Positions 21,633-34,842 of a stretch of 64,000 bases of DNA are shown here, in pieces. The DNA is from Edolisoma coerulescens (Eukaryota; Chordata; Aves; Passeriformes; Campephagidae), in contig VWZW01007698.1 of assembly GCA_013397115.1 (NCBI GenBank), positions 10,021 through 74,020 of the forward strand, read 5' to 3'. The stretch's first letter is position 1; every line of letters starts with the position of its first letter. The translations under genes were made by a program, and so were the position numbers. The notes under the pieces are model-generated. The model saw only the letters and a program-made list of their open reading frames with translations, was not told the origin of the DNA and searched no databases.

Positions 21633-24600
21633 AATTTATTTTATTCCTCTCTGGCTCCTATAGCAAACACACAGATACAGTGAGCATGCAGTTGAAGTAC
21701 ACAGACTGTGGGCATGCAGAGTTATAATTTTAGGTGTGTTCGATATAAGCAATAACTGTTCTGCAGCTGACTTCATACTCACTGGGGACAGCACAGACAC
21801 AAAACTACTAGCAGGGCCGAAACCCAAGGTATGAGATGATCTGACCAAATGGCTTTTGCAAAACTTTTGCTGGTTGTTACTAAGGGGCTTCCAGGCAGTG
21901 AGCAAAAGTCTGGGATGTGTTCAAAATGGATGACACTCCAATGTATTCCAATGTATTTTGCCGTGCTACAGGTTGGTGTTGCCATGGTGTTCTGGATGTG
22001 AATAACTTGCCAGAGAGAGAAATTTCTGGCTAGACATCAGGTGGTCATAGCCCTCTTGCTGGCCCCGGTGTTGTTTATTTGAGTGCAATATGTGCAGATG
22101 ACTTCGGGTGAGTGATCTTTGAATTGGCCTAATTGCAGTATATTTGTTCAGAAAAGCACTAAAACACAGAGGCAGCTGTGTGCCAGTAAGAGCTGTGCTG
22201 AGGACCAATTTAAAATGCAGGGTGTGTGCTAGTGCCACTCTGGTGTGGGCAGCAATCACAAAGGCAAAATAGAGCAGAGCGATGAGTGTTATTTTCTGCT
22301 TTTTGTCACAAAAGGTCTTCTGCGTGTCAGTCTCCAAATTACAGTCCTGGAAGACTCAAGAAAATAACTTTTGCAATTATTCTGAGTGTCTGAGACAGGA
22401 AGGCATATAACCAAATGCAGTTCTGGGATTCACCTGGAGCTGGAGAAATCTTAAGAACTTTAAAGTAAAGAAAAGCCTGTTAGGAGACCTATGGGCACAA
22501 AATGTGGGGATGCAGAAAACTATTTCACAGGCTGAGTGGGCTATTTTATATCAACTAGCTGCAAAAGGAAAAGGTAAATCCGATCACTCAGGATCTGATG
22601 TGTGTAGAAGTGAAGCTTCTGCATTAACCATTTCCTTGCATTTTTGTTTACTGTAAGATTTAACAAACTCCACCATGCTATGGGGTTTAAAGTCTCTAAA
22701 GAGTTTTTTCTTTCTTTCTTTTTTTCCTTTTTTTTTTATAATGTGCTTAAACATATGCATTTTGTTGACCATTCCAGAAGACAGTGATGAAATCAAGTCC
22801 AGGAACAAGCTGGACTTTAAAATAAAAACCATCAGAACACAACTGGGATTTTTACCCTTCAGAAGAAATGTTTATAGTTATTGCTGTGAGATGCTACAAT
22901 TTTAAGGTCAACCTGAACTCTCTATGGGAAAGAGATGGCAGAGCAGGCCACTTTCACAAAGAGGGAATAGAAGTGAGAAAGAGAAATGGTGCACAGGTCT
23001 TTCCAAGTAACCTGCCAGCTGCTTTGCTGTACAGACGTTTGTGTAATTAAGGCACAAGGCACAGGATTTCCACCTCCAGGCAGCTGTTACAGTCAGGGAA
23101 ATATCTGGTCTTATTGATGGTAGACAGATATCTTGCAAAAGAAACCTTGAGATTTGTCATAGATCATGGGACTGAAATTAAAAGAGGGCTCTTACTCTTT
23201 TGAAGTTACACAGTTGTTGACAGAACACCTTTGAATAAAAAGACTGTTTTTCCAAGATTTTTTCTATTGTGAAACACAGGGGAGTGCCTAATAAGAAAAA
23301 AAAAAACTATTTTCTTTATTACCAGATATAAAACAAGATTGAATATCTTAATTAGATACAAGTTCACTGAAGAACCTGTTGGGAATATGACAGAAAAGCT
23401 CTGCTGGAGCTGGGTGGAGAGAGCATGGTCAGCACTGCTTGGAGAGAAAGTTGTCCTTCCTTTTTCTGACTAGGTAAAATTACATCTCAGACAGGAAAAA
23501 GAGGGGTTGGAATTTCCTGTATGATACAGTGCTTGGGATGATAGGGGAAAACAGAAGCTCCACCAAAAGTGAGGTGTGTATTCCCATGGCACAAAATATG
23601 TACAGAATAGTAGCATGTAGTACAGGAACAATCCTGTGCTTACCCTCATTGCAGCACATAGTACTGAATGAACTTTGCCTGAGGAAAAACGTTGCTAAAT
23701 CTGTGTGGCAAACTTATGCAAAGAACAAATCTTTACCATCTCAGTGCCATGAAAGATCCTGAATTTTTTTTTTTTTTTTTACTGTCACTTTTCCTCACAG
23801 AACAACTGGTTTTGTCCTCTGACTTAATCAGTGGTGAAATGGCAGTTTGGAAGTATGCCAAAGACTATTATGCATCTGTCAGAAATACGCATGTTTTAGG
23901 GGGCTGTTTTCCAGCCCTTTTATTTGTTTGGCTCAGTTTCTGTAGCATTTCTCATGCAGGGGGTTAGTGGAACCTTCCTCAGAAGGTGTTTTAAGAGACA
24001 CCCCTTTGCTAGCACCTGGTGCCACCAGCACATTGTGTTTGTGTTTACACGCCCAAGAAATTCCAGCTTGGTGGAGGTCTGTGAGGCCTGCATGAGAGTC
24101 AAAGGGATTATTCAGAATGCTACAAACTGAAGGGGTAAATAAATCTGTTTTGACTATTTAAAAAGAGCTGGTTGTCCCCAGCTGTACTGTGGCTGGGAAA
24201 AATGATCTTAAAAAAGAGATGCAACATGTCTATCAACCATGCAGAAGAAAAAAAAACAGGGGAAAATGAGGAAAATAACCCTTAAATACCTAACCAGAAA
24301 GATTGGTTACCACAGAAAAGGATTTCTCACCAGCTGTTTTAGAAAACAAATGTACATTGGAAACACCTGTTCTTGGATTTACTTTTAAAACTTAGAATGG
24401 CTACAGCGAACTTCAGGGAAAAAGAAAAAGAAAAGAAGAACGTGGTGTGGATGTTGTCTGCTGTGTTGCCATCCTCAAAAATACTGTGCAGTGTTGTAGT
24501 TACTTGCAACTTCTGTACAAAGGATTGCTTGGCAGATTCTTGTTCATTTTTTTCTGTGAAAGGATATCCTTTGGCTTATTTCCAGATACCAGAGAGCATG

Positions 24601-24968
24601 GTTATTTTTAGATAATTATATACACTCTGCTAGCAAATGTGAAAAAGATGAAAAGAGATGAGTAAGTGTGGAAAGAATGGAATCTGAGGATCACAGGAAT
24701 CTTGATATCATGCAGACAGCCCAAGTTTTCTTCCACCAAGGAAAAACACCATCAGTCTGAACAACCATGTGTGTGTTAACCCATGCCCTCCAGTCCCACC
24801 ATGCATGCAGAAGCTGTTGGTTACAGTTTTCACAAAGCAGGCATTATCTTTTACCTCCTAATAAAGCCTGCTTCATCCTCTGTAAGTCTCAGGCTGCTAT
24901 TTTATTTTGTTTCCTCATTTTGGGTGTCTGGTGGCTGCTGTCTGTCTTCCTCTTCTTCCTCCGCCAAT
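21633..24968. other. AT-rich DNA, no gene seen
   Basis: No gene is recognised. Small features are a CCAATGTATT duplication at 21938-21957, a C/T-rich tract at 22703-22738 and a 17-base T run at 23764-23780. The open frames here (up to 123 codons at 21966-22337, minus) show no motif I recognise. Confidence 0.5.
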
Positions 24969-25012
24969 CTTGGATCATGACTCAAGGAGCATGACTTTGG
25001 ATCATGACTCAT
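24969..25012. repeat. Short tandem duplication, 27-base unit
   Basis: TTGGATCATGACTCA occurs twice, 27 bases apart, in near-perfect tandem; the second copy is partial. It is probably a replication-slippage duplication with no further meaning. Confidence 0.7.
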
Positions 25013-28000
25013 TGTCCAGATTAGTACAGTTTTGGCTCTGTTTGTCTCAACTTTCTGTCTTGTGGCCCCATAAGACATTGAAACAATGCTGGATCACATT
25101 TTTGCTCTTCACTTTTTCTATGAATTTTCTTTCTCATTCAAAAGTTATTGTGAGGAATTATTTTCCAATATTCTCCTGTGAGCCCCATTTCAGTTCCCCA
25201 GTCCATCAGTTAGTAAGTTGTAAAGAGCTATTGTTTAAGCTATATTTAACTTCAAACTTTCCTAAAGCCCCTTTAGGTTTTTAAAGTTTTCTCTTCCTCC
25301 TCTCTTCAGTTATATCTAACTTTTTCCTTTTATCTTAAGTTTTAAAATGCTTATTGGAAGCCTGAGTCTACTTCACTCTGCTATTAGTGCATTACTGTCC
25401 AAATGAAAGGTGATAGAAGATGGTTTTGACATTTGAAAAGAGATTTGGTTCTCCTTTCAGCCCTGTGTTTATGTCCTTTCATTTTAAATGTGTGCCTTTT
25501 TTAATGCTTTACTGGTGTGTGCTACCCACCTTTATCAGTGCAGTACCCCACCAGTTATTACCCATTCTACCCTTTACTGAGTTCTTTGGTTTCCAGATCT
25601 GGAAATATCAGTGATTTCTGCCATTCCTCATGAGCCATTTTTTTGTTTCTTCTCTCCTACGGTACTAGGCTTTTGACATACAATGGAATGAGGACACCTC
25701 TCTGATGTTTGTGTGTCTGCAAATTGGGCTACTGCTAAGTTAGTAACACATACTTCTTCCAGGATCTGAGAACAATCCTTGTCCCCATACTGGTTCAAAG
25801 CAGGTATAAGTGTTAAGAAGTGACCTGGAAGGGCAAAGCATGATGCAACCAGCCAGTGAGAGCCCCTGTCCTACGTGATTGCTTTATGTGAGTAATGTGT
25901 TCAGAATTCTGGAGCAAAACAATGAAGAGAAAAAGAGATGAGAAGTGGAGTGTGGATAGAAAAATTGGAAAACTAAAAATGAGGCAACGGTGTAAAAGAA
26001 GATGATAGATAGGCATAAAACACAGATGTAAAAAAATACATTATTAGCTTTAATATTAATCAATATTCTTTGTCGTACCTTTTTGTGTTTCTCCTGAGAA
26101 CATGAGGAAGATGATACTGTGAATTACTTAACGATTTGAGCTCTTCATCTGAGAAAAATCTCACATCACAGCATAAAGAGGTAAATGTTTTATGATAATA
26201 GGATCAATAAAGACCACTTGCATTCATAAGGGAGGAAATGCTATGGCTTAATGACTTCTAAGATCAGGAACAAATGATGGGTTTGTACCAGTCCTTCAGT
26301 CATATCGCTATATTCCATGTGAATGGTCACATAAAATTTAATAGCTGAAGATTAAAAAGAACAATACCTTTCATTTACATTATCTGATAAAATGATTTTA
26401 AGTTATAATTTAACTGTGGATTCACAATTCTGCAATCAGTCTTAGTCAGCAAGTACTCGGTGCTTAAATGCAGAAGTGATTCATCAGATTACACAGCATT
26501 ACAGCAGCTGTAGGTACTGTCCAAATTCTGTCATTTCAAATCAAATGGTGAACACCCAGCCCAGTGCTTTACAAACTCAGACATGCCACTGATGAATGCA
26601 TTATTTCTGCTCTTTTCCTTTCCTTCAGTGGTCTGACACTTTTTTCCTGATTTTGAGCTTCTGCAGGAGGTATAACTTAGATAAACCCATTTAAATTTGA
26701 TGCAATATTGATACGATAAGGTTGGGGATACCCTGTGATCACATTCCTGCAAACCATGGAATCATTTTAGCTCATGATTGTGAGGTGTCTGTGCTCAAAC
26801 GACACTGGAGCAAGCATTTTCTGAATTACGTTTGTTTCTGTGTTCTGGACTGAACACATTCTCTTCTCTCTACAAGGCCTTTTTTCCCTTTCTTAGCTTC
26901 TGTATAAGCAGTGCCAAAGAAGTAAACTATGGTACTTCTGTCTGTAATCCTGTTTGTACTCTCTTCTGCAGGCCATGGATTACTTTTCCACCATACAATC
27001 CACACAGGAAAATCTGTGCAAGGCTGAGAGGTATAAAATACCAACAACAGACCTCAAAGATATACAGGAAAGAAATCTCAGGGACTAGAGAATTAGAAAC
27101 AATCAAGATTATACTAAAGACCCCCTGTGGTTGCCAACCATCAGACTTTGTTGTAAAGGGGTAGGATTAACTCACACTTAGAGCTCTTGTTAGGTTCAGT
27201 TGCTGATCTAACATTTAAATTCTTGCAGGAAGTCAAAGGCTCAGTTAAATAAGTATCAAGAAACAGAGTTAACGTCTTTTAACTATGTCTGCTTTAAAGA
27301 ATAATGCATGTAGGTAGAATGAAACAGCTACTGCTGAGGAAGCAATGTCCAGGTATGCTGGACATAGATATGTTTCTGGGAGCTTTATTTTGATCAAGCC
27401 TTGGCCTGGTCTCATGTATTGAATGGTCATGTGGAGCTGGGGCACATTGGGTGTGCTGTTGACACACACTTTCTAGTTTAGTTTCATGGCAAAAGAATTC
27501 AGTCCCCATCCTGTGACACCCCTCCACAACATGCACCACAGCAGGGGAATGGGGGTGATCAGGACACTTGCTTAAGGAGTGTCCTCATAGCCTAAGCTAA
27601 GGCACTCTGCCACACAACCGTCATGGCTGGTGCCAAAGCAGTAGCCTGCCTCCTTCATCGTGTCCTACACCAGTGGAAGCAGAGGAGTGTGCTCTCTGGA
27701 AACACTGTATTAGGAAAAGACAGAAAGACTTGCACTCAAAGTTTTACTTGAGTCCTTAGTTAATACATTCAATAAAATTAGTTAACCAAATCGCTTTCAC
27801 TAAGCCCACATTACCATGGTTACACTGTTATTATAATTTAGCCGGCATGTCATTGCCATCCAAAGAACAACCTCGTAGTAATAAAAATGTAAAATCTCTT
27901 CTTTTTCTTCAGTAAACAAGGTCACTGTGACCTTTCCATCTAAGCGAGTGCTCTGTTTGCTAACCTACCTGTAATGCAGCTCAGTTCTCAGGCCTAAGTA

Positions 28001-29108
28001 TTCTCCACTCACAGTTTTCCAAAGCTGAAACACTTCAGCTGGGAAAAGGGCTCCTGGTACACCCCTGTGGTGTGGTGCACATCTCGTGTGCCACTCATTC
28101 TGGGCCCCGGAGCTTTCAAAGTTCACTGCTTCCTACATTCAAAACAAACCCATATTACGGAAGTTACACCTAAGCCGTGAGCAGTCTGCTTACAGCTTAG
28201 GCTCAAGGATTACTCATCTCTACACCATTTTCTGGTTGTCATTTACTCCTAAGTTTTCTGTACACCAATAGGAACAGATGATTAATTTAGAGGTTAGTCC
28301 TGATTTCAATTGAGGCACTAAACAAGATAACTTTAGGATATCCCTTCAGATTTTAGGACGTCCCTTCAAACCCACACCCTACTTTGAATCTATGACCAGG
28401 GAAAAAACTGTCTGTATATTTGTCCTAGAAAACCTACAGTTCTTATAGCAATTAAGCATTTTCTGCAATGAGTGCTTTATAGAATACTTTATACTGTTGT
28501 CCACCTGAAAGATAAACCAAACCCAAAGTGATAAGCATAACAATGTGATCAAGCAACATGACTTTTAGTGAAGGAATTCAAACTTCCCAAGGAATAACTG
28601 TAATACTGAAGACTAAATTATTTTTCAGTATGCACATCCTGTGTAGAAAAGAGACATTTGCAATAGTGCGATGGAATTAGCGACAACTTTCCTGTAAAGT
28701 CCTCCTTATGAACACGTAAAGAGCATTTCATGATACTAGACTTATCTAGATTTCTCAAAAAAATCCCGAAGTAGGCTGCTCTTGTATCATAGGGTGTAGT
28801 AAATTTGTAAAAGTTTTGCTCCTCTTAGTAATGTAAGGGAGGGAAAATCCCTGATTGAAATTTCTGTGTTTACATTAGGTTTAATCAGAAGCCCATATAT
28901 AAAGTAATTCGATTAGGCCTGTGTGATCTAGATGAATGGAAATTTACAGCATGTCTTCATTTTGTTCAAAATAGACCTTTTCAAGGATCAAGACATCTTG
29001 AGTAATTCTTTGGTTAGCTAAATACTTTTTTTATGTACCAGACATCATAACCAAAAACCAGGGATAAACACTTGGTTAATATTATAGCAGAACTAGTTTC
29101 CTGATCAG
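25013..29108. other. AT-rich DNA, no gene seen
   Basis: No gene is recognised. A 20-base unit around TTTAGGATATCCCTTC is tandemly doubled at 28332-28371. The open frames here are short and lack motifs. The part around 27470-27700 is slightly G+C-richer and unassigned. Confidence 0.5.
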
Positions 29109-29180
29109 CTATATATATGTATATATATATGAAAATCTGTATATATACAAATATATCTTTATATGTATGTATACACACTC
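29109..29180. repeat. (TA)n-type microsatellite, interrupted
   Basis: Runs of TATATATG and GTATATATA make an interrupted AT/GT dinucleotide tract. No coding signal is present. Confidence 0.85.
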
Positions 29181-30012
29181 TGCTCTTACATGTTACCTAT
29201 CCTTGCATCTATATTTAAATTTTAAGAAAGCTCTGACAGAAAAGCCATATGTCTTTATTAGTTTTAAAAGATCTGCTTGGAAAGGCATAGACTACCTAGG
29301 GACAGACTATCGAATGTTACTCATTGTGTATTGAACCCAGCTCTTTTGGTTATCATCAGTAGCTGGTAGAAAGGTTATACACATGTGGATCAAAACAAAA
29401 TTAAATGGAAGAGGTGGGTCAAACTCCTCCTGGAATGCTCTTCACACAGATGTTTATGAATCAGGAATTTTCGAGGTCATTCTTCATAATGCTTCTTTAT
29501 CACTTTCAACAAGCACAAAGGGCTTTAGAAACTGGGAACTCAAATACAGTATTCCTTGGAAAGGTGAAGAAAGTAAAACATCTTGGAAAACACAAATAAG
29601 AAGTAAAACTATTTCAAAATCAGTGATTTGTATTTGGACAGATTGTAAAACAGATTGCCAAACAGCCAAGTGTGTAATCTACTGCTTAAATCTATTTTGC
29701 TACCAGTAAAATGTAAAGTAAATGTCATGGAAAATTTTGAAAAGTGCCCCTGGGTGTACAAGTCAGGAAGTCTGTCTTTGACGCAAGAAAAATTGAGTGA
29801 AAGTGGAATGAAAGAAAGAATTAATAGATCTGTGATCAATGATTAAGCAAGCGAAAGTCAACACAGTTTTTGTAGAGAGAAGTTATCCCTCACAAATTGA
29901 TGACTTGTTCTTTTAGGCAGTCAACAAGGAAATGGATGAGTATATTTGGATTTTAAAAAAGAAAAAAATCCAGTCAAGACGTCTCCTCAAAAGTGCTCTC
30001 ATTAAAAAAAAA
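29181..30012. other. AT-rich DNA, no gene seen
   Basis: A 108-codon plus-strand frame (29383-29709) overlaps open frames on both strands and carries no motif I recognise. I take it as a chance frame. Confidence 0.45.
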
Positions 30013-30105
30013 ATAAAAAGAAGAAAAGAAAAGAAAAGAAAAGAAAAGAAAAGAAAAGAAAAGAAAAGAAAAGAAAAAAAAAGAAAAGAAAAGAGAAAAA
30101 GATTG
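30013..30105. repeat. (AAAAG)n microsatellite
   Basis: About 16 units of AAAAG or AAAGA run with one interruption near 30075. The open frame across it (29932-30174) encodes only K, E and R and is an artefact of the repeat. Such arrays are usually length-variable. Confidence 0.95.
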
Positions 30106-30719
30106 CTCATTAAAAGAGAGAAAATAAAGGATGAGGTTAAGTGGCCAGCTCTCACCACAGATCTCTTACATTAACAGGAATATACCCTGGGATGTATGCT
30201 CAATATATTCACAAATTCACCTAGAAATGCTGCTGAATAATGAGAAGTCAAAATTATTCAAAGTCGACAAAACTAAAACTGATCTCAAAGATTTGGAAAA
30301 TATCTTAGAATTTAAAAGACCATGAGATCAAATGCCAGAGGGAATTTAGTGTTACTACTTACAGAGCTGTGGGAAAGGTAGCAGGCAACAGCCCTTACTG
30401 GCCAGGTACAGCAGTGAGCCATTGGTGCTCCTGACAGGAATCTTGGGGCTGTTGGCAACCATTCTTGGTGAACACTAATGCCCAAGGAAGGAAAAAAAAA
30501 GTAAATTAGGAATTAGAGAACAAAAATATTATTTGACTGTGCACATCCACAGTCCATTCCAGAATACTCTTTGCCAGTTTGGCTGCACAGTCTTTAAAGG
30601 ATGAGTCACAACTTAAAGGTACTGAGGAATAAACAACAGTGAGCAGAAAATCAGAAAATCAGAAAATGGAAAATCCCAAGTGGTCTCAAAAAAGGGAAAT
30701 ATCATTCTGTGTTTTGTTT
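30106..30719. other. AT-rich DNA with a small CAGAAAAT repeat
   Basis: No gene is recognised. The 8-base unit CAGAAAAT is repeated about three times at 30642-30667. Confidence 0.5.
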
Positions 30720-32000
30720 CTGTTCTCATGTTGGAGGTTTCTCCTCAGCAACAAAGCAATCACAGCCTGGCTGGTAGTTCTCCACAGCCCAAAGACTCAG
30801 TTTGAATAGTAGCAAAGTAGAGTCTGAGGATGTCCCAGAACGATCTCTGCCATCAGCCCAGGACAGCCAAGAGTTTATCAGCAGAGATTTTGAGAGTTTG
30901 TCAGCCCATGTGCTGCCAAGGCTTTTGCCAGAGCTCAGGCAGAGCAGGAGCAAGCTCTGGCTGCTCCCGTAGCTCGTAACATGCCCCACTGCCAGATTGC
31001 AGAATCGCAACCCACTCTGGTGAACAGGCACTCTCCTGGGCAGGAGATCCGAGCGTCTTTTTGTCACATACTTTTACTGTCTCATGTCCTACCAGCCAGC
31101 TATTTTCTTGATACTTCACACCTTTGGGACAGGAGAAATAGCTCTCCTATTGCCAGACAGCCAAAGCTCCAAAAATGCCCAGAGTACTGCCGTGCCTTCT
31201 GTATGCTCCATGGGGAATTTCCTGGGCTGGATGTGGTTTAATACTTAAAAGCCAAGGCAGCTTACACGCGCAGGCATAGGCCACTTCATGCCAGCTGGCC
31301 TCAGTGCCTGGGTATGTTTGCTACCAGGCACATTCAATTTGCTGGTAGAAACACTTGTCAGGGTTCAGTGTAACATTCCTTTCCCATGCTGTCTTTTGAT
31401 TAATTTGTATGGGGAACTCTTGCTGCTGTTTCTTCTGTGATCTTTGCTCTCTGTGTGAAGTCTTTTGCCCATGGGTGACTCTGCCTTTGTGCAGACTGCC
31501 TGGCTCTGCCCGCTCTCTGCCTGTGTACTTTTTGTCCAGGCACCATCTGCCCTGACTAAGTTCTGAGGGTACAAACAAGCCTCAACAGCCCTGACCCAGT
31601 GCTGCCTGGGATCTCCACCTAACACCCTGTCCCAAGGACCAGGACCTCTGTTTAAGCTCAGCTCTGGATGTTCAGTTCCTCCCTGAACCAAGTCACTGCA
31701 GCACTGGTCTCCAGTTCGGCTCTAGTCCTCATTGACCCAGTCCCTTCCGGCAGACTAAATTTCTGGCTTGATCTGAGACGTGCCACATGAACATGAACGT
31801 GCCTGGGGTCTGGACCCTTGGCTGAACCCAGTCACTGTCCCTGGTCCTGTCCGGCTCACCTTGCAGAGGGGCTGTGGGACTGGGCTCTGGCTGAGACCCC
31901 TGCCCTGTCATCTGGGCTATTGCTCTTGATTCTTGTCTCTCTGTCCTTTAGGGACCAGCAACCCATTGCTGCTCTCGATGTGCCCTATCTGACTCCTTTT
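30720..32000. other. Unassigned G+C-richer block
   Basis: Composition rises sharply against both flanks. TTAATACTTAAAAGCC at 31239-31254 resembles a weak TATA region. From about 31590 to 31840 words like TGAACCCAGTCACTG and TGACCCAGT recur four times, suggesting an internally repeated element. Open frames exist on both strands (113 codons at 30726-31067 minus; 108 at 31365-31691 minus; 110 at 31818-32150 plus), but none is recognised. An old LTR or retroelement leader is my best guess. Confidence 0.3.
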
Positions 32001-32001
32001 C

Positions 32002-32017
32002 AAAAAAAAAAAAAAAA
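32002..32017. repeat. 16-base A run
   Basis: The A run sits at the right edge of the G+C-richer block. It could mark the 3' end of a plus-strand retroposed sequence, but no AATAAA precedes it at the usual distance. Confidence 0.8.
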
Positions 32018-32540
32018 TTGTTTCTTGCAACTAGGATTACTGAGACCAGGAACAGGACCCTGCTGCTATGTGGTTTTGCTTCAACAATGCGAACGTTTTT
32101 ATACCACTTATGAAGTCAGTCAATTTGTGTCATGTAGGATAATTGCATAGCATTTTCATTCTGTCTCTGCGTGAAAATCTGTTAGCTTAGTAGATCCCTC
32201 TACTGTCTCTTCTGTAATCTTCTGGCCAGTGTTAACATAGTCCATGGACTCTGGGGTTATGTGTATTGACATAACATGAGTCAAACTGTGCCAAGCACAT
32301 AATCTAATAGTGATACAGGATCCTCCAGGCTGATTAACGTTTAATAAGCCCCTGTGGCAAGTGTTTAGCCTCTCCAACTGGCACACTCATCAGCTATGCC
32401 TGGTCATGGTCTGGATGCGGGAACAATGCCAGCAGGCAGTATGGACAATGTCATACCCCTCTGTCATGTTCACTCTGGCAGTCTAAGAGCCCTATCCCAG
32501 CTGACCTTGACATTGTAACCTCTCTTCCATGTTTATACTT

Positions 32541-33300
32541 CATAGAATCAAATAATCACAGAATGACTTGAGTTAGAAGGGAGGGGACCTTAAAGTTCCA
32601 CCCCCCCTGAAAGGCACACCTTTCATTAGACCAAGTTTCTCAGAGCCCCATCCAGCCTAGCCTGAAACATCTTCAGGAATGGGGCAGCCACAGCTTCTCT
32701 GGGCAACCTGTTCCAGAGCCAGTCTCACCACTCTCAAATTAAAGAATTTCTTTCCCATATCTTGTCTAAGCCTAGTCTCTTTCAGTTTGAATCCATTCCC
32801 CTTTGTCCTGTCACTGCATGTCATTGTAAAAGTCCCTCTCCAGCCTTCTTGTAGGCTTCCTTCAGGTACAGGAAGGTTGCAATCAAGTCACCCCTAAGCC
32901 ATCTGTTCTTCAAGCTGAACAATCCTAATTCTCTCAGGCTTTGCTCATAGGAAAGTTTCTCCATCCCTCTGATCATCTTGGTGTCCCTCCTCTGAACTCA
33001 CTCCAACAGCTCCATGTCCTCCCTGTGCTGAGGACCCCAGAGCTGGATGCAGCACTGCAGGTGGGGTCTCACCAGAGCAGAGCAGAGGGGCAGAATCCCC
33101 TCCCTCGCCCTGATGCCCACTCTGCTTTGGATGCAGCCCAGGACACGTTTGGCTCTCTGGGCTGAGTGCACATGGCTGGGTCATGTCCAGCCTCTCATCC
33201 CCCAGCACCCTCAAGTCCTTCTGGGTAGGGCTGCTCTCGGTCTGTTCATCCCCCAGCCTGTGTTGGGGTTGTCCCTCAGGGCCACATCAAACACAGCCCT
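32541..33300 (-). mobile_element. CR1 LINE 3' end, minus strand, about 760 bases
   Basis: It starts with CATAGAATCAAATAATCACA, the reversed CR1 terminal repeat. It then runs through the 3' UTR and the last part of ORF2 with typical words such as TTCTGGGTAGGGCTGCTCTC, AGCTGGATGCAGCACTGCAG and CCAGGACACGTTTGGC. The 5' truncation is at about 33300. It is among the best preserved CR1 copies here, so probably among the younger ones. Confidence 0.95.
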
Positions 33301-34840
33301 AGCTGTTTCTCTACAACAAGATAAATATCTCTTTTTCTTCCTTCCTAGAATGGCAGCTCAAGGGAGAAGAGCTTCTTAGTTCTCATTATATCAAAGGACA
33401 ACAGATAGCTATGTACACCAAGGAGATGGTAACCTCTCTTTGTTAAGATTTCCCATAGGATTGAGGGTTTGGGGAAGATTTGGGTACCAACTATTGTGTC
33501 TCTTGCAACTCAAAGAGAGTTAACACAGCAGCTAAGACAGATAAGCCACACACAGATGGGCAGCCATGACGGAAATATAAATTTTTAAGACAGGGCATAC
33601 ACAGGATCAAGACTGCAGCCCATGTTCTGGTGTAGCTCAGCACGAATCCCAGTTCTTTGATAATACAGAGCTTTTGGTAACCCAGGCTGGAATGCAGTGG
33701 CTCCCTTTCAGGGTCCCATTTTTCTGCTAGACCTCCTGGCCTAGTGTGCTAGAAGGGGAAAAAAGAGGCTGAGGATGCCATAAAGGCCTGCTGCCACTCC
33801 ATTGACCTCTCCAGAGCGTGTGCATGAGAGGGACTTGCACTGTTCACTTGAGTGGAAGTGATTGCATGCAGGGTATTATTTTATTCTTGACCAGGCAGAT
33901 GGAGGGTCCTCACTTCAGCCAGGAAAACTAATTGTGTGTGCCCATCTGCAACCCTGAAAATGTTTCAGCTCAACAAATCATTCTGTGAGTCAGAAAGTAC
34001 CAGTCTTGCAACCCCCTGCCAAATGATGGATCAACCAGGAGATGTACATATGGCTTTGTCTAACACCTGGCTGTTTAACAAGCAAACAACACCTTGAAAA
34101 GCTCGAGGAATGCAGTGAATCTGATTGTTCCCAGTCTACATGGTTTTCCCTCATGGCTAGGGATGCCTGATATGAGGGAAGTGAGTATACAGAAACTAGT
34201 AACATGTCAAAGAATATTTGTAAATAGTATCTTAAATTAAACACTAGTGTCATTGAGTTTCAGCTCTGATTAAATAAAGCCCTAACTCTTTCCTATAGGC
34301 AAAGAATGGGGATAGCTCAGTGGTGCTGACAAGGGCCACATCTCTGGGCCACCTCTCTATTCTTTGTCCATGGCAGAATCAAGTCGGCTTGGTTTCCATG
34401 GTTTCCAGCAGGGGAGGAGGAAGAAAACAGGGATAGATTTTTGCAGGGATCGGATGCTTGGTATGCAGTGTACACAAAGCTGGGCAATATGCCATCGAGA
34501 GTGAGGGGAGAAATCTTTCATCACTTCATCAGATAGTCTCCTATGGCAACTGCTGCAGTAAAAACAGTAGCTGCAGAGGCAGACAGCTGCATAGCAACCA
34601 GCCATGTCATACCAAGGGTCCCACACTCCCTCCTCTTGCATGCACGCTACTATTACAGAACAGTTTGATTAGATACATGCATCTCCCAAACAAGATCAAG
34701 CTTTGTAGGCACAGCACCCAAAGGATTCTACTTCCCTGCCCTGGAAGAGGATGGAGTATCACACATGCTGACCTCAGAAAGGTTCTCTGAAAAGCAACAA
34801 ATGCTGCTGGATTTGCACAGTACCAGTGGGGTGAAGCAGT
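33301..34840. other. Unassigned sequence, no gene seen
   Basis: Composition is mixed and frames are short. A stretch near 33677-33703 looks superficially like primate Alu but is unrelated (see rejected items). Confidence 0.45.
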
Positions 34841-34842
34841 GA

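Noticed and set aside
29932..30174. 80-codon frame across the AAAAG array
   Set aside because: It encodes only the repeat; the opposite strand is equally open.
33677..33703. AACCCAGGCTGGAATGCAGT looks like a primate Alu segment
   Set aside because: The match is about 25 bases only, the flanks do not follow Alu, and the window is avian by its CR1 and LTR content.
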